Of a stretch of 64,000 nt of DNA, positions 17,001 through 25,018 are shown piece after piece; the stretch's first letter is position 1; each line of letters starts with the position of its first letter. The notes under the pieces are model-generated. The model ran no database searches, was not told where the DNA came from, and saw nothing but the letters and a program-made list of their open reading frames with translations. The position numbers were made by a program, and so were the translations under genes. This stretch comes from Streptomyces sp. V1I1 (GTDB lineage: Bacteria > Actinomycetota > Actinomycetes > Streptomycetales > Streptomycetaceae), in contig NZ_JAUSZH010000001.1 of assembly GCF_030817355.1 (NCBI RefSeq), positions 6,644,501 through 6,708,500 on the forward strand. The letters are read 5' to 3'.

Positions 17001-17977
17001 GATTCAGCCAGATCTTCCACGAATCCCATCCGCGTACGCTCGCTGCCGCCAACAACCTGGCGCTGAATCTGCGCATGGTCGGCCAGTACGCGCGAGCCCG
17101 CGAGATCGACCAGGAGGTCTTCGACCGGCGCACCGAAGTACTCGGCACGGAGCATCCGTACACCCTCTCCTCGGCCATGAACCTCGCCCGTGACCTGCGG
17201 GAGGTCGGACGGTACGAGGACTCTGCCGCGCTGCTCAGCCGGACGTACGAGCTCTACAAGGAGCAGCTCGGCAGGACCTTCCCGGGCACGCTGGCGGCGG
17301 CCAAGAGCCTCGCCGTCTCGCTGCGCAGGGCCGGGCGGATCGAGGACGCGCGGCGGCTGACGACAGCCACCCGCAACCGCTATCGAGCCAAGTACACATC
17401 GGCCAACCCGGACTCGCTCGCCTGCGATCTGAATCTGGCGGCCGACCTGTTCGCGGCAGGGGAGCCGGTCGCGGCGCGGGATCTGGCGCAGGAAGTCGTC
17501 GACCAGTACATCAGGGTGCCGGGGGAGCGGCACCCGTACACCCTCGCCGCCGTCAACAACCTGGGCATCTTCCAGTGGGGCTGTGGCGCTCCGGAGGCCG
17601 CGGAACAGCTGCTGGTGAAGGCGTCCAGGACGATGCGGGAGGTCCTGGGCGAGAACCATCCGCACGCCCTGTACAGCACCATCAACCTCGCCAACGCGCT
17701 TGCGGATCTGGGTGGTCTGGAGGAGGCGCTGGAGATCGAGCAGCGGACCGTGAGCCGACTGCGCGAGGTACTGGGCTCGCACCATCCCGAGGTGCTCGGC
17801 ATCGTCTCCAACATGTCCGTCACGCTCGGCCTGCTCGGCCGCAAGGACGAGGCGGCGCATGTGCGGGCGGAAACTGTGGTGGAGCTGCAGCGACTGCTCG
17901 GTGAGGAGCATGCGCTGACAAGGATCGCGCGGGACGAGCGCAGGGTGCACCGCGATCTGGAGCCGCTTTCCGTCTGA
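14036..17977 (+). CDS. fxsT: FxSxx-COOH system tetratricopeptide repeat protein
   Basis: A 1313-residue multidomain protein. Order: MinD/ParA-like ATPase with deviant Walker A KGGTGRT (16-22) and VLAVDWDLEAPGL; a TIR-like domain from about 337 (LFLSYVAENRMWADWVESLL); an NB-ARC/STAND NTPase with GLGGVGKT (about 526-533), LLVFDNADDPEQL as Walker B and DLPLAVEQAA as the GLPLA-type motif; and a C-terminal array of about ten TPR units from roughly 880 on, each with H-P-x-T and NNLA/MNLA signatures of the kinesin-light-chain type. This is the plan of a STAND sensor: TPRs recognise, NB-ARC switches, TIR signals. GCGGAGGA precedes the ATG. Last gene of the fxs operon. Confidence 0.9.
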   Translation: MTASRDGRIVTFYSYKGGTGRTMALANTAWILAANGKRVLAVDWDLEAPGLHRFFHPFLDPSTLGATTGVIDLITEYAWAATSPEPRRDDWHLDYARIQPHAVSLTPESLGWEFPDGGTLDFVSAGKQNREYSATVSTFDWDNFYDRLGGGHFFDALREDMKANYDYVLIDSRTGLSDIADICTVHLPDILVDCFTLSDQSIDGAASVARQIDERYGGRGIRIFPVPMRIDEGEKEKADAGRALARLKFDRFPTGLAGEDLTAYWGAVEIPYRPYYAYEETLATFGDEAGLTNSLLSAFERLTAVITDQRITSMPAIGEEVRLRIRDAFTRRRPALPADLFLSYVAENRMWADWVESLLTRAGFRVVPRDVSVERDSADPDELAAENAARTVVLLSTAYLKSARAVELWSRAAAEDPGGGRHHLLPIRVGDVRLTTPYIDRNPVDLFRLDEVHATTALLRALDRPVQLHDSASPGPRFPGTVPKIWNAPPRNSGFTGRSVVLERMRDQLGGGMAVAAVLPQPQTLYGLGGVGKTQVALEYVHRFMADYDLVWWISSEQPDDVVAGLAELAVRLGAQGGEDMAAASQEAIDLLRRGVPSSRWLLVFDNADDPEQLKRFFPPQGPGHILVTSRNQTWSQYGDALPVDVFLREESIEHLQRRARGLSIEDADQVATAVGDLPLAVEQAAAWIAETATPVAAYLEQLKEQAASVLALNQPPGYPEPVAATWNVSIERLKERSPAAVRLLQLCAFFAPEPISANLLYSKEMIEALKPYDSSLQEKLVLGRVIREIGRFALAKVDQVSNSIQVHRLVQAVIRAQLTEQEQQDARHAVHRVLAGARPDDDEPIDNPETWPRFASIWPHLGTSEARFCKEPETRRLMIDRVRYLWKRGDLNAAYTLADELREIWREMLGNDDLQYLYLRFHLSNILRSQGRYVEAKELDEVTLERQQAVLGTSHPHTYMTTSGLAMDLGTLGQYGRAMELATEAHEGFSQIFHESHPRTLAAANNLALNLRMVGQYARAREIDQEVFDRRTEVLGTEHPYTLSSAMNLARDLREVGRYEDSAALLSRTYELYKEQLGRTFPGTLAAAKSLAVSLRRAGRIEDARRLTTATRNRYRAKYTSANPDSLACDLNLAADLFAAGEPVAARDLAQEVVDQYIRVPGERHPYTLAAVNNLGIFQWGCGAPEAAEQLLVKASRTMREVLGENHPHALYSTINLANALADLGGLEEALEIEQRTVSRLREVLGSHHPEVLGIVSNMSVTLGLLGRKDEAAHVRAETVVELQRLLGEEHALTRIARDERRVHRDLEPLSV

Positions 17978-18028
17978 CCCTGGGGCTCCGCCCCAGACCC
18001 CGCGCCTCAATCGCCGGCGGGGCTGGAC

Positions 18029-18072
18029 TTTCCCGCCGGTCGGCCTGAACTTTCAGGCCGACCGGCGGGAAA
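18029..18072. terminator. Strong bidirectional stem-loop between convergent genes
   Basis: A perfect 20-bp inverted repeat (TTTCCCGCCGG...CCGGCGGGAAA) around a 4-base loop lies between fxsT and the convergent hydrolase. A smaller hairpin TGGGGC/GCCCCA sits at 17981-17995, right after the fxsT stop. Confidence 0.8.
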
Positions 18073-18081
18073 TCAAGCCCG

Positions 18082-18112
18082 TGGGGGTCCCCCCGGACGA
18101 AGTCTGGGGGAG
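18082..18112. repeat. Dispersed Streptomyces palindromic repeat, copy 1
   Basis: A 31-bp copy of the TGGGGGTCCCCC-CGGAC-GAA-GTCTGGGGGA element; at least four related copies occur in this window (37182, 59376, 59480, 63675). Confidence 0.7.
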
Positions 18113-18153
18113 ATTGAGGACGAACCGGCTACCGGGCGGCCCCGGTCACCCCG

Positions 18154-19080
18154 TCACCTCTCGAGCAGCCACGTCAAGATCCGCGGCAACGCATGCAGCG
18201 CGTCGAAGTGCGCGGCGGTCGGTTCGAGTACGGTCGTCGCGCCCGGGATGCGCTGCGCCAGCCAGCGGGAGTGGCCCACGGGTGAGAAGACGTCCTTCTC
18301 GCCGTGCCAGAGCATCACCGGGCCCTTGATGTCGGCGGGGTCGAAGCCCCAGGGGCTGCAGAAGGCGAGTGCGTCGTCGATCCAGCCGTACGCGGAACTA
18401 CGCAGCGCCTCCTGGTAGTTGCGAAGCAGCATGGACCTGACACCCGCGTCCGACACCACCATCCGGTCGGATTCGGTCAGCTCCCTGCGCAGATCGTCGA
18501 GCAGCCGGATCGGGTCCTTCCTGATCTCGGCGGAGCGCAGGATGAACCGCTCGGTCAGCCCTGCCGGGTCGTCCGACGCGCTGGTGTACTCCAGGACATT
18601 GGACGCGGCCATGCCCTCGAACCAGTCGAGTCCGTCGGCGTCCCTGGGCGCGAGCGTCACCAGAGCGGCGGTACGGGTGATCCGCTCCGGCATCAGGGCC
18701 GCACAGGCCAGCGCGTGCGGTGCGCCGCCCGAGCGGCCCACCACGGCGAACCGCTCCAGGCCGAGCTCGTCGGCGATCGCCCGTACGTCCTGGGCGACAT
18801 CGGCGACGCTGCGTCCCGCCAGCCGGTCCGAACCGCCGTAGCCGGGGCGGTCGTACGCGATCAGCTGTGTGCCGCGCTGGTACAGCACCATGCCGCGCGG
18901 CGCCGGGCCCAGCCTGCTGCCGGGGGTGCCGTGCAGCAGGAACACCGGTCTGCCGTGCGGATCGCCCAGCCGTTCCACCATCAGATGCCGCCCGTCCGCC
19001 GTGCGCATCCGACGTCGCACTCCCGAGCCCCCTTCGTCGTAAGTGCCCCGTGCAGGCATGTGAGCCTTGGCATTCCCCAC
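18154..19080 (-). CDS. Alpha/beta hydrolase
   Basis: 308-residue (301 from the second start) serine hydrolase of the alpha/beta fold. Oxyanion loop FLLHGTPGS, AYDRPGYGGSD strand, nucleophile elbow G-R-S-G-G (VVGRSGGAPHAL), acid in HGEKDVFSP and catalytic His in AAHFDAL near the end. No signal peptide, so cytoplasmic; the substrate (ester, epoxide or lactone) is not readable. The frame opens with GTG at 19080; ATG at 19059, with AAGG just upstream, is an equally good start. It is convergent with fxsT and divergent from the SPFH gene. Confidence 0.85.
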   Translation of the reverse strand: MGNAKAHMPARGTYDEGGSGVRRRMRTADGRHLMVERLGDPHGRPVFLLHGTPGSRLGPAPRGMVLYQRGTQLIAYDRPGYGGSDRLAGRSVADVAQDVRAIADELGLERFAVVGRSGGAPHALACAALMPERITRTAALVTLAPRDADGLDWFEGMAASNVLEYTSASDDPAGLTERFILRSAEIRKDPIRLLDDLRRELTESDRMVVSDAGVRSMLLRNYQEALRSSAYGWIDDALAFCSPWGFDPADIKGPVMLWHGEKDVFSPVGHSRWLAQRIPGATTVLEPTAAHFDALHALPRILTWLLER

Positions 19081-19194
19081 CGGTTCGATGATTACCCATC
19101 AGGGCCCTCACCGGGACTGCCTTTGTAGTCATTTGGGGGTTACCGTCGAAGAGGTACGTGCAGGCGCGTCCACATCGCACCCCAGGGGGCCGTG

Positions 19195-20007
19195 ATGGTT
19201 GAGGCACTGGTGACGGCCGGCGTGGCCGTCGCGTCCGCGGGCGTCGTCTATGTGATGGCGGCGGCCCGGGTGGTCAAGCAGTACGAGCGGGGTGTGGTCT
19301 TCCGGCTCGGAAGGCTCAAGTCCTCGGTACGCGGCCCGGGTCTCACGCTGATCGTGCCGTTCGTGGACCGGCTTCGTAAGGTCAATCTGCAGATCGTGAC
19401 CATGCCGGTGCCCGCGCAGGACGGCATCACGCGGGACAACGTGACGGTGCGGGTCGACGCGGTGATCTATTTCAAGGTCGTCGACGCCGCCGATGCCGTG
19501 GTGCAGGTGGAGGATTACCGGTTCGCGGTCTCGCAGATGGCGCAGACGTCGTTGCGGTCGATCATCGGCAAGAGCGATCTGGACGATCTGCTGTCGAATC
19601 GCGAAAAGCTCAATCAGGGGCTGGAGTTGATGATCGACAGTCCGGCGATCGGCTGGGGCGTGCAGATCGACCGGGTGGAGATCAAGGACGTCTCACTGCC
19701 GGAGACGATGAAGCGGTCGATGGCGCGGCAGGCGGAGGCGGACCGTGAGCGGCGGGCCCGCGTCATCAACGCGGACGCGGAGTTGCAGGCCTCGAAGAAG
19801 CTGGCGGAGGCGGCCGGGGTGATGTCGGAGCAGCCCGCGGCGCTTCAGCTGCGGCTGCTCCAGACCGTGGTAGCCGTCGCCGCGGAGAAGAACTCCACCC
19901 TGGTGCTGCCCTTCCCGGTGGAGCTGCTGCGCTTCCTGGAACGGGCCCAGCAGCCGCTGCCGCCCGCGGAGCCCGGTCCCGCGGAAGCGAAAACAGGACA
20001 GGACTAG
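19195..20007 (+). CDS. SPFH/band 7 slipin-type membrane protein
   Basis: 270-residue stomatin/slipin homologue. One N-terminal membrane segment (residues 2-26) is followed by the SPFH core: QYERGVVFRLGRL, GPGLTLIVPFVD, QDGITRDNVTVRVDAVIYFKVVD, then a helical region with ARQAEADRERRARVINADAE that forms coiled coils for oligomerisation. Such proteins scaffold membrane microdomains and often regulate nearby proteases or channels. No NfeD partner is adjacent. CAGGGGG precedes ATG 19195; GTG at 19192 would add one residue. Confidence 0.9.
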   Translation: MVEALVTAGVAVASAGVVYVMAAARVVKQYERGVVFRLGRLKSSVRGPGLTLIVPFVDRLRKVNLQIVTMPVPAQDGITRDNVTVRVDAVIYFKVVDAADAVVQVEDYRFAVSQMAQTSLRSIIGKSDLDDLLSNREKLNQGLELMIDSPAIGWGVQIDRVEIKDVSLPETMKRSMARQAEADRERRARVINADAELQASKKLAEAAGVMSEQPAALQLRLLQTVVAVAAEKNSTLVLPFPVELLRFLERAQQPLPPAEPGPAEAKTGQD

Positions 20008-20226
20008 TCCTTACGCGCTGCCCATGGCCTGGTTGCACGCGGTGTTCGCAAACGAAACCGACCAGTGGGGACGCTTTCTGTGAAGGCACTGTGAACGCAC
20101 CCGCGTTGTCGTGTGCGCGTCCTGAAGTCGACCTTGTGTGCTACCGATCGGTATCGGAATAGTGGGCGCCCCATCCTCCGTGTCCTGGCACCCCACTTGC
20201 CCGGACACGGCCCCCACAGGAGGTCG

Positions 20227-21315
20227 ATGTTGAAGCACCGACGCATGCCCAAAAGGAAAGCGGCGATCGCAGGCGGCGCGGTCGTCGCGCTGGTAGCCGC
20301 GGGCCTCACCTTCCAGAGTGCGAACGCCAGTGACGACACTGACCAGTTCGTCGCCAAGACGCTGTCCGCGGTAGCGGCCGGAAACCTTGCTTCCACCCTC
20401 AGCAAGGATCTGGGCACCGACGCGGCCGGTACGTACTACGACGCCGACACGAAGGCCCTCGTGGTGAACGTCGTCGACGAGACGGCCGCCGAGACCGTGC
20501 GCAAGGCGGGCGGCAAGGCCAGAATCGTGGAGAACACCCTCGCCGAGCTGAAGACCGCCCGGCAGACCCTCACCGTCAAGGCGACCATCCCCGGCACCTC
20601 CTGGGCCGTCGACCCGGTCACCAACAGGGTCGTCGTCACCGCCGACCGTACGGTCAAGGGTGCGGCGTGGGACAAGCTCAGCCAGGTCGTCAAGGGCCTT
20701 GGCGGCAAGGCCGAACTGAAGAAGTCCGCCGGGGAGTTCAAGCCCCTGATCGCGGGCGGCGACGCCATCCACTCCGGCGGCGGACGCTGTTCGCTCGGCT
20801 TCAACGTGGTCAAGGACGGCGAGCCGCACTTCATCACCGCCGGACACTGCGGGCAGGCCGGCAGCGAGTGGTCCGACTCGGCGGGCGGCCCGGCGATCGG
20901 CTCGATGGTCGACTCGCAGTTCCCCGAGAACGACTTTGCGCTCGTCAAGTACAGCGGCAGCACCGAGCACCCGAGCGAGGTCAACCTCTACAACGGCAGC
21001 TCGCAGGCGATCACCAAGGCGGGTGAGGCGACCGTCGGCATGCAGGTGCAGCGCAGTGGCTCCACCACCCAGGTGCACGACGGTGAGGTCACCGGGCTCG
21101 ACGCCACCGTGAACTACGGCAACGGCGACATCGTCAACGGTCTCATCCAGACCACGGTCTGCGCCGAGCCGGGCGACAGCGGCGGCTCGCTCTTCGCGGG
21201 CGACACCGCGATCGGTCTGACCTCGGGCGGCAGCGGTGACTGCTCCTCGGGTGGCGAGACCTTCTTCCAGCCGGTGCCGGAAGCACTGAGCGCGTTCGGA
21301 GCCGAGATCGGCTGA
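20227..21315 (+). CDS. sprD: Streptogrisin D precursor (secreted S1 protease)
   Basis: 362-residue precursor. Signal peptide 1-34 (AAIAGGAVVALVAAGLTF...ANA), a long propeptide to 174 (KARIVENTLAELK, KPL), mature protease from IAGGDAIH (175), 188 residues as in streptogrisin D. Triad His207 (TAGHC), Asp236 (ENDFA), Ser318 (GDSGG). The ATG is chosen because AGGAGG lies 3 bases upstream and the signal peptide follows. The frame is also open upstream, from GTG 20113, and that part resembles the N-terminus I remember for S. griseus streptogrisin D, so a longer start cannot be ruled out. A terminator with a T run follows. Confidence 0.92.
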   Translation: MLKHRRMPKRKAAIAGGAVVALVAAGLTFQSANASDDTDQFVAKTLSAVAAGNLASTLSKDLGTDAAGTYYDADTKALVVNVVDETAAETVRKAGGKARIVENTLAELKTARQTLTVKATIPGTSWAVDPVTNRVVVTADRTVKGAAWDKLSQVVKGLGGKAELKKSAGEFKPLIAGGDAIHSGGGRCSLGFNVVKDGEPHFITAGHCGQAGSEWSDSAGGPAIGSMVDSQFPENDFALVKYSGSTEHPSEVNLYNGSSQAITKAGEATVGMQVQRSGSTTQVHDGEVTGLDATVNYGNGDIVNGLIQTTVCAEPGDSGGSLFAGDTAIGLTSGGSGDCSSGGETFFQPVPEALSAFGAEIG

Positions 21316-21335
21316 CGGCTCCCTCGTCTCTTTCC

Positions 21336-21384
21336 GGTCCGGCCCGCCCATGGAGAGCTCCATGGCGGGCCGGACCTCTTTTTT
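21336..21384 (+). terminator. Rho-independent terminator of sprD
   Basis: A GGTCCGGCCCGCC...GGCGGGCCGGACC stem (about 19 bp, one bulge) is followed by TCTTTTTT, an unusually canonical terminator for this GC content. Confidence 0.9.
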
Positions 21385-21465
21385 ACGTCCTTGATCGCGC
21401 CGAAGAAGCCTTGTGCCCGGTGTTCACGCAGGTGGGGCGGGGTCGAATGGCTGATGCGCGACGTG

Positions 21466-21481
21466 TCGCACGAATGTTCGA
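21466..21481 (+). promoter_or_regulatory. LexA (SOS) box upstream of dnaE2
   Basis: TCGCACGAATGTTCGA matches the actinobacterial SOS consensus TCGAAC-N4-GTTCGA at 11 of 12 fixed positions and ends 50 bases before the dnaE2 start. It predicts damage-inducible control of dnaE2 and the overlapping Y-family gene. Confidence 0.65.
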
Positions 21482-21531
21482 AACTTGGTCTATGGTGGAG
21501 GTGGGGGAGGTGAGACGGACTGATCCAGGAG

Positions 21532-24500
21532 GTGCGGGTGCCCGGGTTCACGCATCTGCACACCGTTTCCGGGTTCTCCCTGCGATACGGGGCCTCGCAC
21601 CCGGAGCGGCTTGCCGAGTGCGCCGCCGAGCGAGGCATGGACGCCCTCGCGCTGACCGACCGCGACACCGTCGCGGGCACGGTCCGCTTCGCGAAGGCCT
21701 GCGCCGAGGCCGGAGTGCGGCCGCTGTTCGGGGTGGGCCTCGCGGTCGGTGAGCGGGCGCGCAAGGAGGGGCCCACCGAGCGGCGGCGTACCCCGGTGCG
21801 CGGCGGCGCGTTCGTGGACGAGTCCGCTCCCCGTACGGTCTTCCTCGCCCGGTCCCGCGAGGGCTGGGCCGAGCTCTGCCGACTGGTGACCGCCGCCCAC
21901 GCGGCGGACGACGGCAGCCCGCTGCTGTCCTGGGACGACAACCACGGCGAGGGGCTGACCGCGCTGCTCGGCCCCACCTCCGAGATCGGCCGGGCGCTGT
22001 CCGCCGGCCGTCCCGACCGCGCGGCGAAGCTGCTCGTGCCCTGGCAGGAGCGCTACGGCGACCGGCTGCGCCTGGAAGTCGTGCACCACGGCCTCATGGG
22101 CACCGGACCCGGCTCGCTGCGGCACGCCGCCCGCACCCTCGGCTTCGCCGCCGAACAGGGCGTGCGGGCCGTGCTCACCAATGCCGTCCGGTACGCCGAC
22201 CCGGGGCAGGGTCCGGTCGCCGACGTCCTCGACGCCGCCCGCCGGCTCGTACCCATAGACCCGCGCAAGGGCCTCGACAGCGGGGAGCGCTGGCTCAAGG
22301 AACCGGCCGAGATGGCCCGTACCGCCGAGCGGGTCGCCGAGGCCGCAGGCTTCCGGCGCGACACCGCACACCGGCTGCTCGCCATGACGGAGGAGACGGC
22401 GGCCGAGTGCCTGGTCGACGCCGAGGACGATCTGGGGATCGGCGCCGTCCACTTCCCGGAGCCGCATCTGGTCGGCGCCGGGCGCCGCACCCCGCAGCGG
22501 GTGCTCGCCTCCCGCGCCGCCGCCGCAATGGTGCTGCGCGGCTACGACGGCCGCCGTGAGTACTGGGAGCGGATGCACCACGAGCTGGACATCATCGCGT
22601 ACTACGGCTACGCCTCGTACTTCCTGACGGTCGCCCAAGTCGTCGACGACGTGAAGAAGATGGGCATCAGGGTCGCGGCGCGCGGCTCCGGCGCCGGCTC
22701 GCTCGTCAACCATCTCCTCGGCATCGCGCACGCCGACCCCGTCGAGCACGGGCTGCTGATGGAGCGCTTCCTCTCCACCCGGCGCTCCGTGCTGCCCGAC
22801 ATCGACATCGATGTGGAGTCCGCCCGCCGGCTCGAGGTCTACCGCGCGATCATCGGCCGCTTCGGCGAGGAGCGGGTCGCGACCGTCGCCATGCCCGAGA
22901 CCTACCGGGTGCGCCATGCGGTACGGGACGTGGGCGCCGCGCTCTCCATGGACCCCGCCGAGATCGACAGGATCGCCAAGTCCTTCCCGCACATCCGCGC
23001 CCGCGACGCGCGCGCCGCCATGGAGGAGCTGCCCGAACTGCGCCAACTGGCAGGGGAGCTTCAGCGGGAAGGGGACAAGTACGGACGGCTGTGGGAGCTG
23101 GTCGAGGCGCTGGACGCGCTGCCGCGCGGCGTCGCCATGCACCCGTGCGGGGTGCTGCTCTCGGACGCCACGCTCCTCGCGCGTACGCCGGTGGTGCCCA
23201 CCAGCGGCGAGAGCTTCCCCATGTCGCAGTTCGACAAGGACGACGTGCAGGACCTCGGGCTGCTCAAGCTCGACGTCCTGGGGGTGCGGATGCAGTCGGC
23301 GATGGCGCACGCGGTCGCCGAGCTGCGGCGGGCGACGGGGGAGGAGCTCGACCTTGACGACCCGGAGCAGGTGGAGCCGGACGACCCGGCGACGTATCAA
23401 CTCATCAAGTCCACCGAGACACTGGGCTGCTTCCAGATCGAGTCGCCGGGCCAGCGCGACCTGGTCGGCCGGCTGCAGCCTTCCACCTTTGGTGACCTGG
23501 TCGTCGACATCTCGCTCTTACAGGCCGGGGCCGGTCGCCGCCGACATGGTGCGGCCGTTCATCGAGGCCAGACACGGCCGGACGCCCGTCCGGTATCCGC
23601 ATCCGGATCTGGAGGGGCCGCTGAAGGAGACGTACGGAGTGGTCGTCTTCCATGAGCAGATCATCGAGATGGTGAACATCATGACCGGCTGCGGCCGGGG
23701 TGAGGCCGACCGGGTGCGACGCGGACTCTCCCACCCCGAGTCGCAGGGGAAGATCAAGGTCTGGTTCGCGCAGCACGCGGAGGCCAGGGGGTACGGACCC
23801 GAAGTGATCGCCCGTACCTGGGAGATCATCGAAGCCTTCGGCTCGTACGGCTTCTGCAAGGCGCACGCGGTGGCCTTCGCGGTGCCGACGTACCAGTCGG
23901 CGTGGCTCAAGGCGCACCACCCGGCGGCCTTCTACGCCGGGCTGCTCACGCACGACCCGGGAATGTACCCGAAGCGGCTGCTGCTGGCGGACGCGCGGCG
24001 GCGCGGGGTGCCGGTGCTGCCGCTGGATGTGAACCGGTCGGCGGCCGCCCATCGAATCGAACTGGTGTCCGGTACTCCTGATCGGTGGGGGCTGCGGCTC
24101 GCCCTCTCGGACGTTCATGGCATCAGCGAGGCCGAGACCGCGCGGATCGAGGCCGGGCAGCCCTACTCCTCGCTGCTGGATTTCTGGCAGCGGGCCCGTC
24201 CCGGGCGTCCGGTCGCCGAACGGCTCGCCCAGGTGGGCGCGTTGGACGCCTTCGGCGCGAACCGCCGCGACCTGCTGCTGCACCTCGCCGAACTCCACCG
24301 CGGGCAGCGCGGTCCGGGATCCGGTTCGCGGGCGGGCTCGGGGCCGTACGGCAGTCAACTCCCCCTGGGCGACGGGCAGAAGACCGCCCCGGTCGGACTC
24401 CCCGACCTCGGCGACGCGGAACGCCTCAGCGCCGAGCTCGGCGTCCTCGGTATGGACGCGTCCCGCCATCTGATGGGGGATCACCATGCCTTCCTCAAAG

Positions 24501-25018
24501 AGCTCGGAGTGGTCTCGGCGCAGCGGCTGCGCGCGGCACGGCACGGGCAGACGGTGCTGGTCGCGGGCGCGAAGGCGGCCACCCAGACACCGCCGATCAG
24601 GTCCGGCAAGAGGGTCATCTTCACCACGCTCGACGACGGTACGGGCCTGGTCGACCTCGCCTTCTTCGACGACAGCCACGCCGCGTGCGCGCACACCGTC
24701 TTCCACTCCTGGCTGCTGCTGGTACGCGGGGTGGTGCAGCGGCGCGGGCCGCGCAGCCTCAGCGTGGTCGGCGCGGCGGCCTGGAATCTGGCGGAGCTGG
24801 TGGAGCTGCGGCGTACGGGCGGGCTCGACGCGGTCGCGGCGCGGCTTGCGGAAGTCCCGGAGAAGGAGGGGCCGGCCGAGGCTCCGGCGGACAGTGGCCG
24901 GCGGATCCAGCTGTCGACGGGCTATGAGCTGAACCCCTGGGCGGACCTCCAGCCGCCGGGTGAGGGGACCCCGACCGGACGGAAGTTGTGGCACCAGAGT
25001 CCGGGGAGCGCGGGATGA
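21532..25018 (+). pseudogene. dnaE2: Error-prone DNA polymerase DnaE2, frameshifted
   Basis: Alpha-subunit-type polymerase for translesion synthesis. PHP domain at the N-terminus (FTHLHTVSGFS, ALTDRDT), polymerase core with GSGAGSLVNHLLGI and the catalytic PDIDIDVES, then FQIESPGQR, YGVVVFHEQ, YGFCKAHAVAF and a C-terminal OB domain. The frame breaks at 23520: an extra A turns the expected SLFRPGPVAADM into SLLQAGAG and the first frame stops at 23655. Removing that A restores one 1161-residue protein. Not a homopolymer, so either a real mutation or a base-call error. GTG start after CCAGGAG; LexA-like box 50 bases upstream; ATGA overlap with the next gene. Confidence 0.88.
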
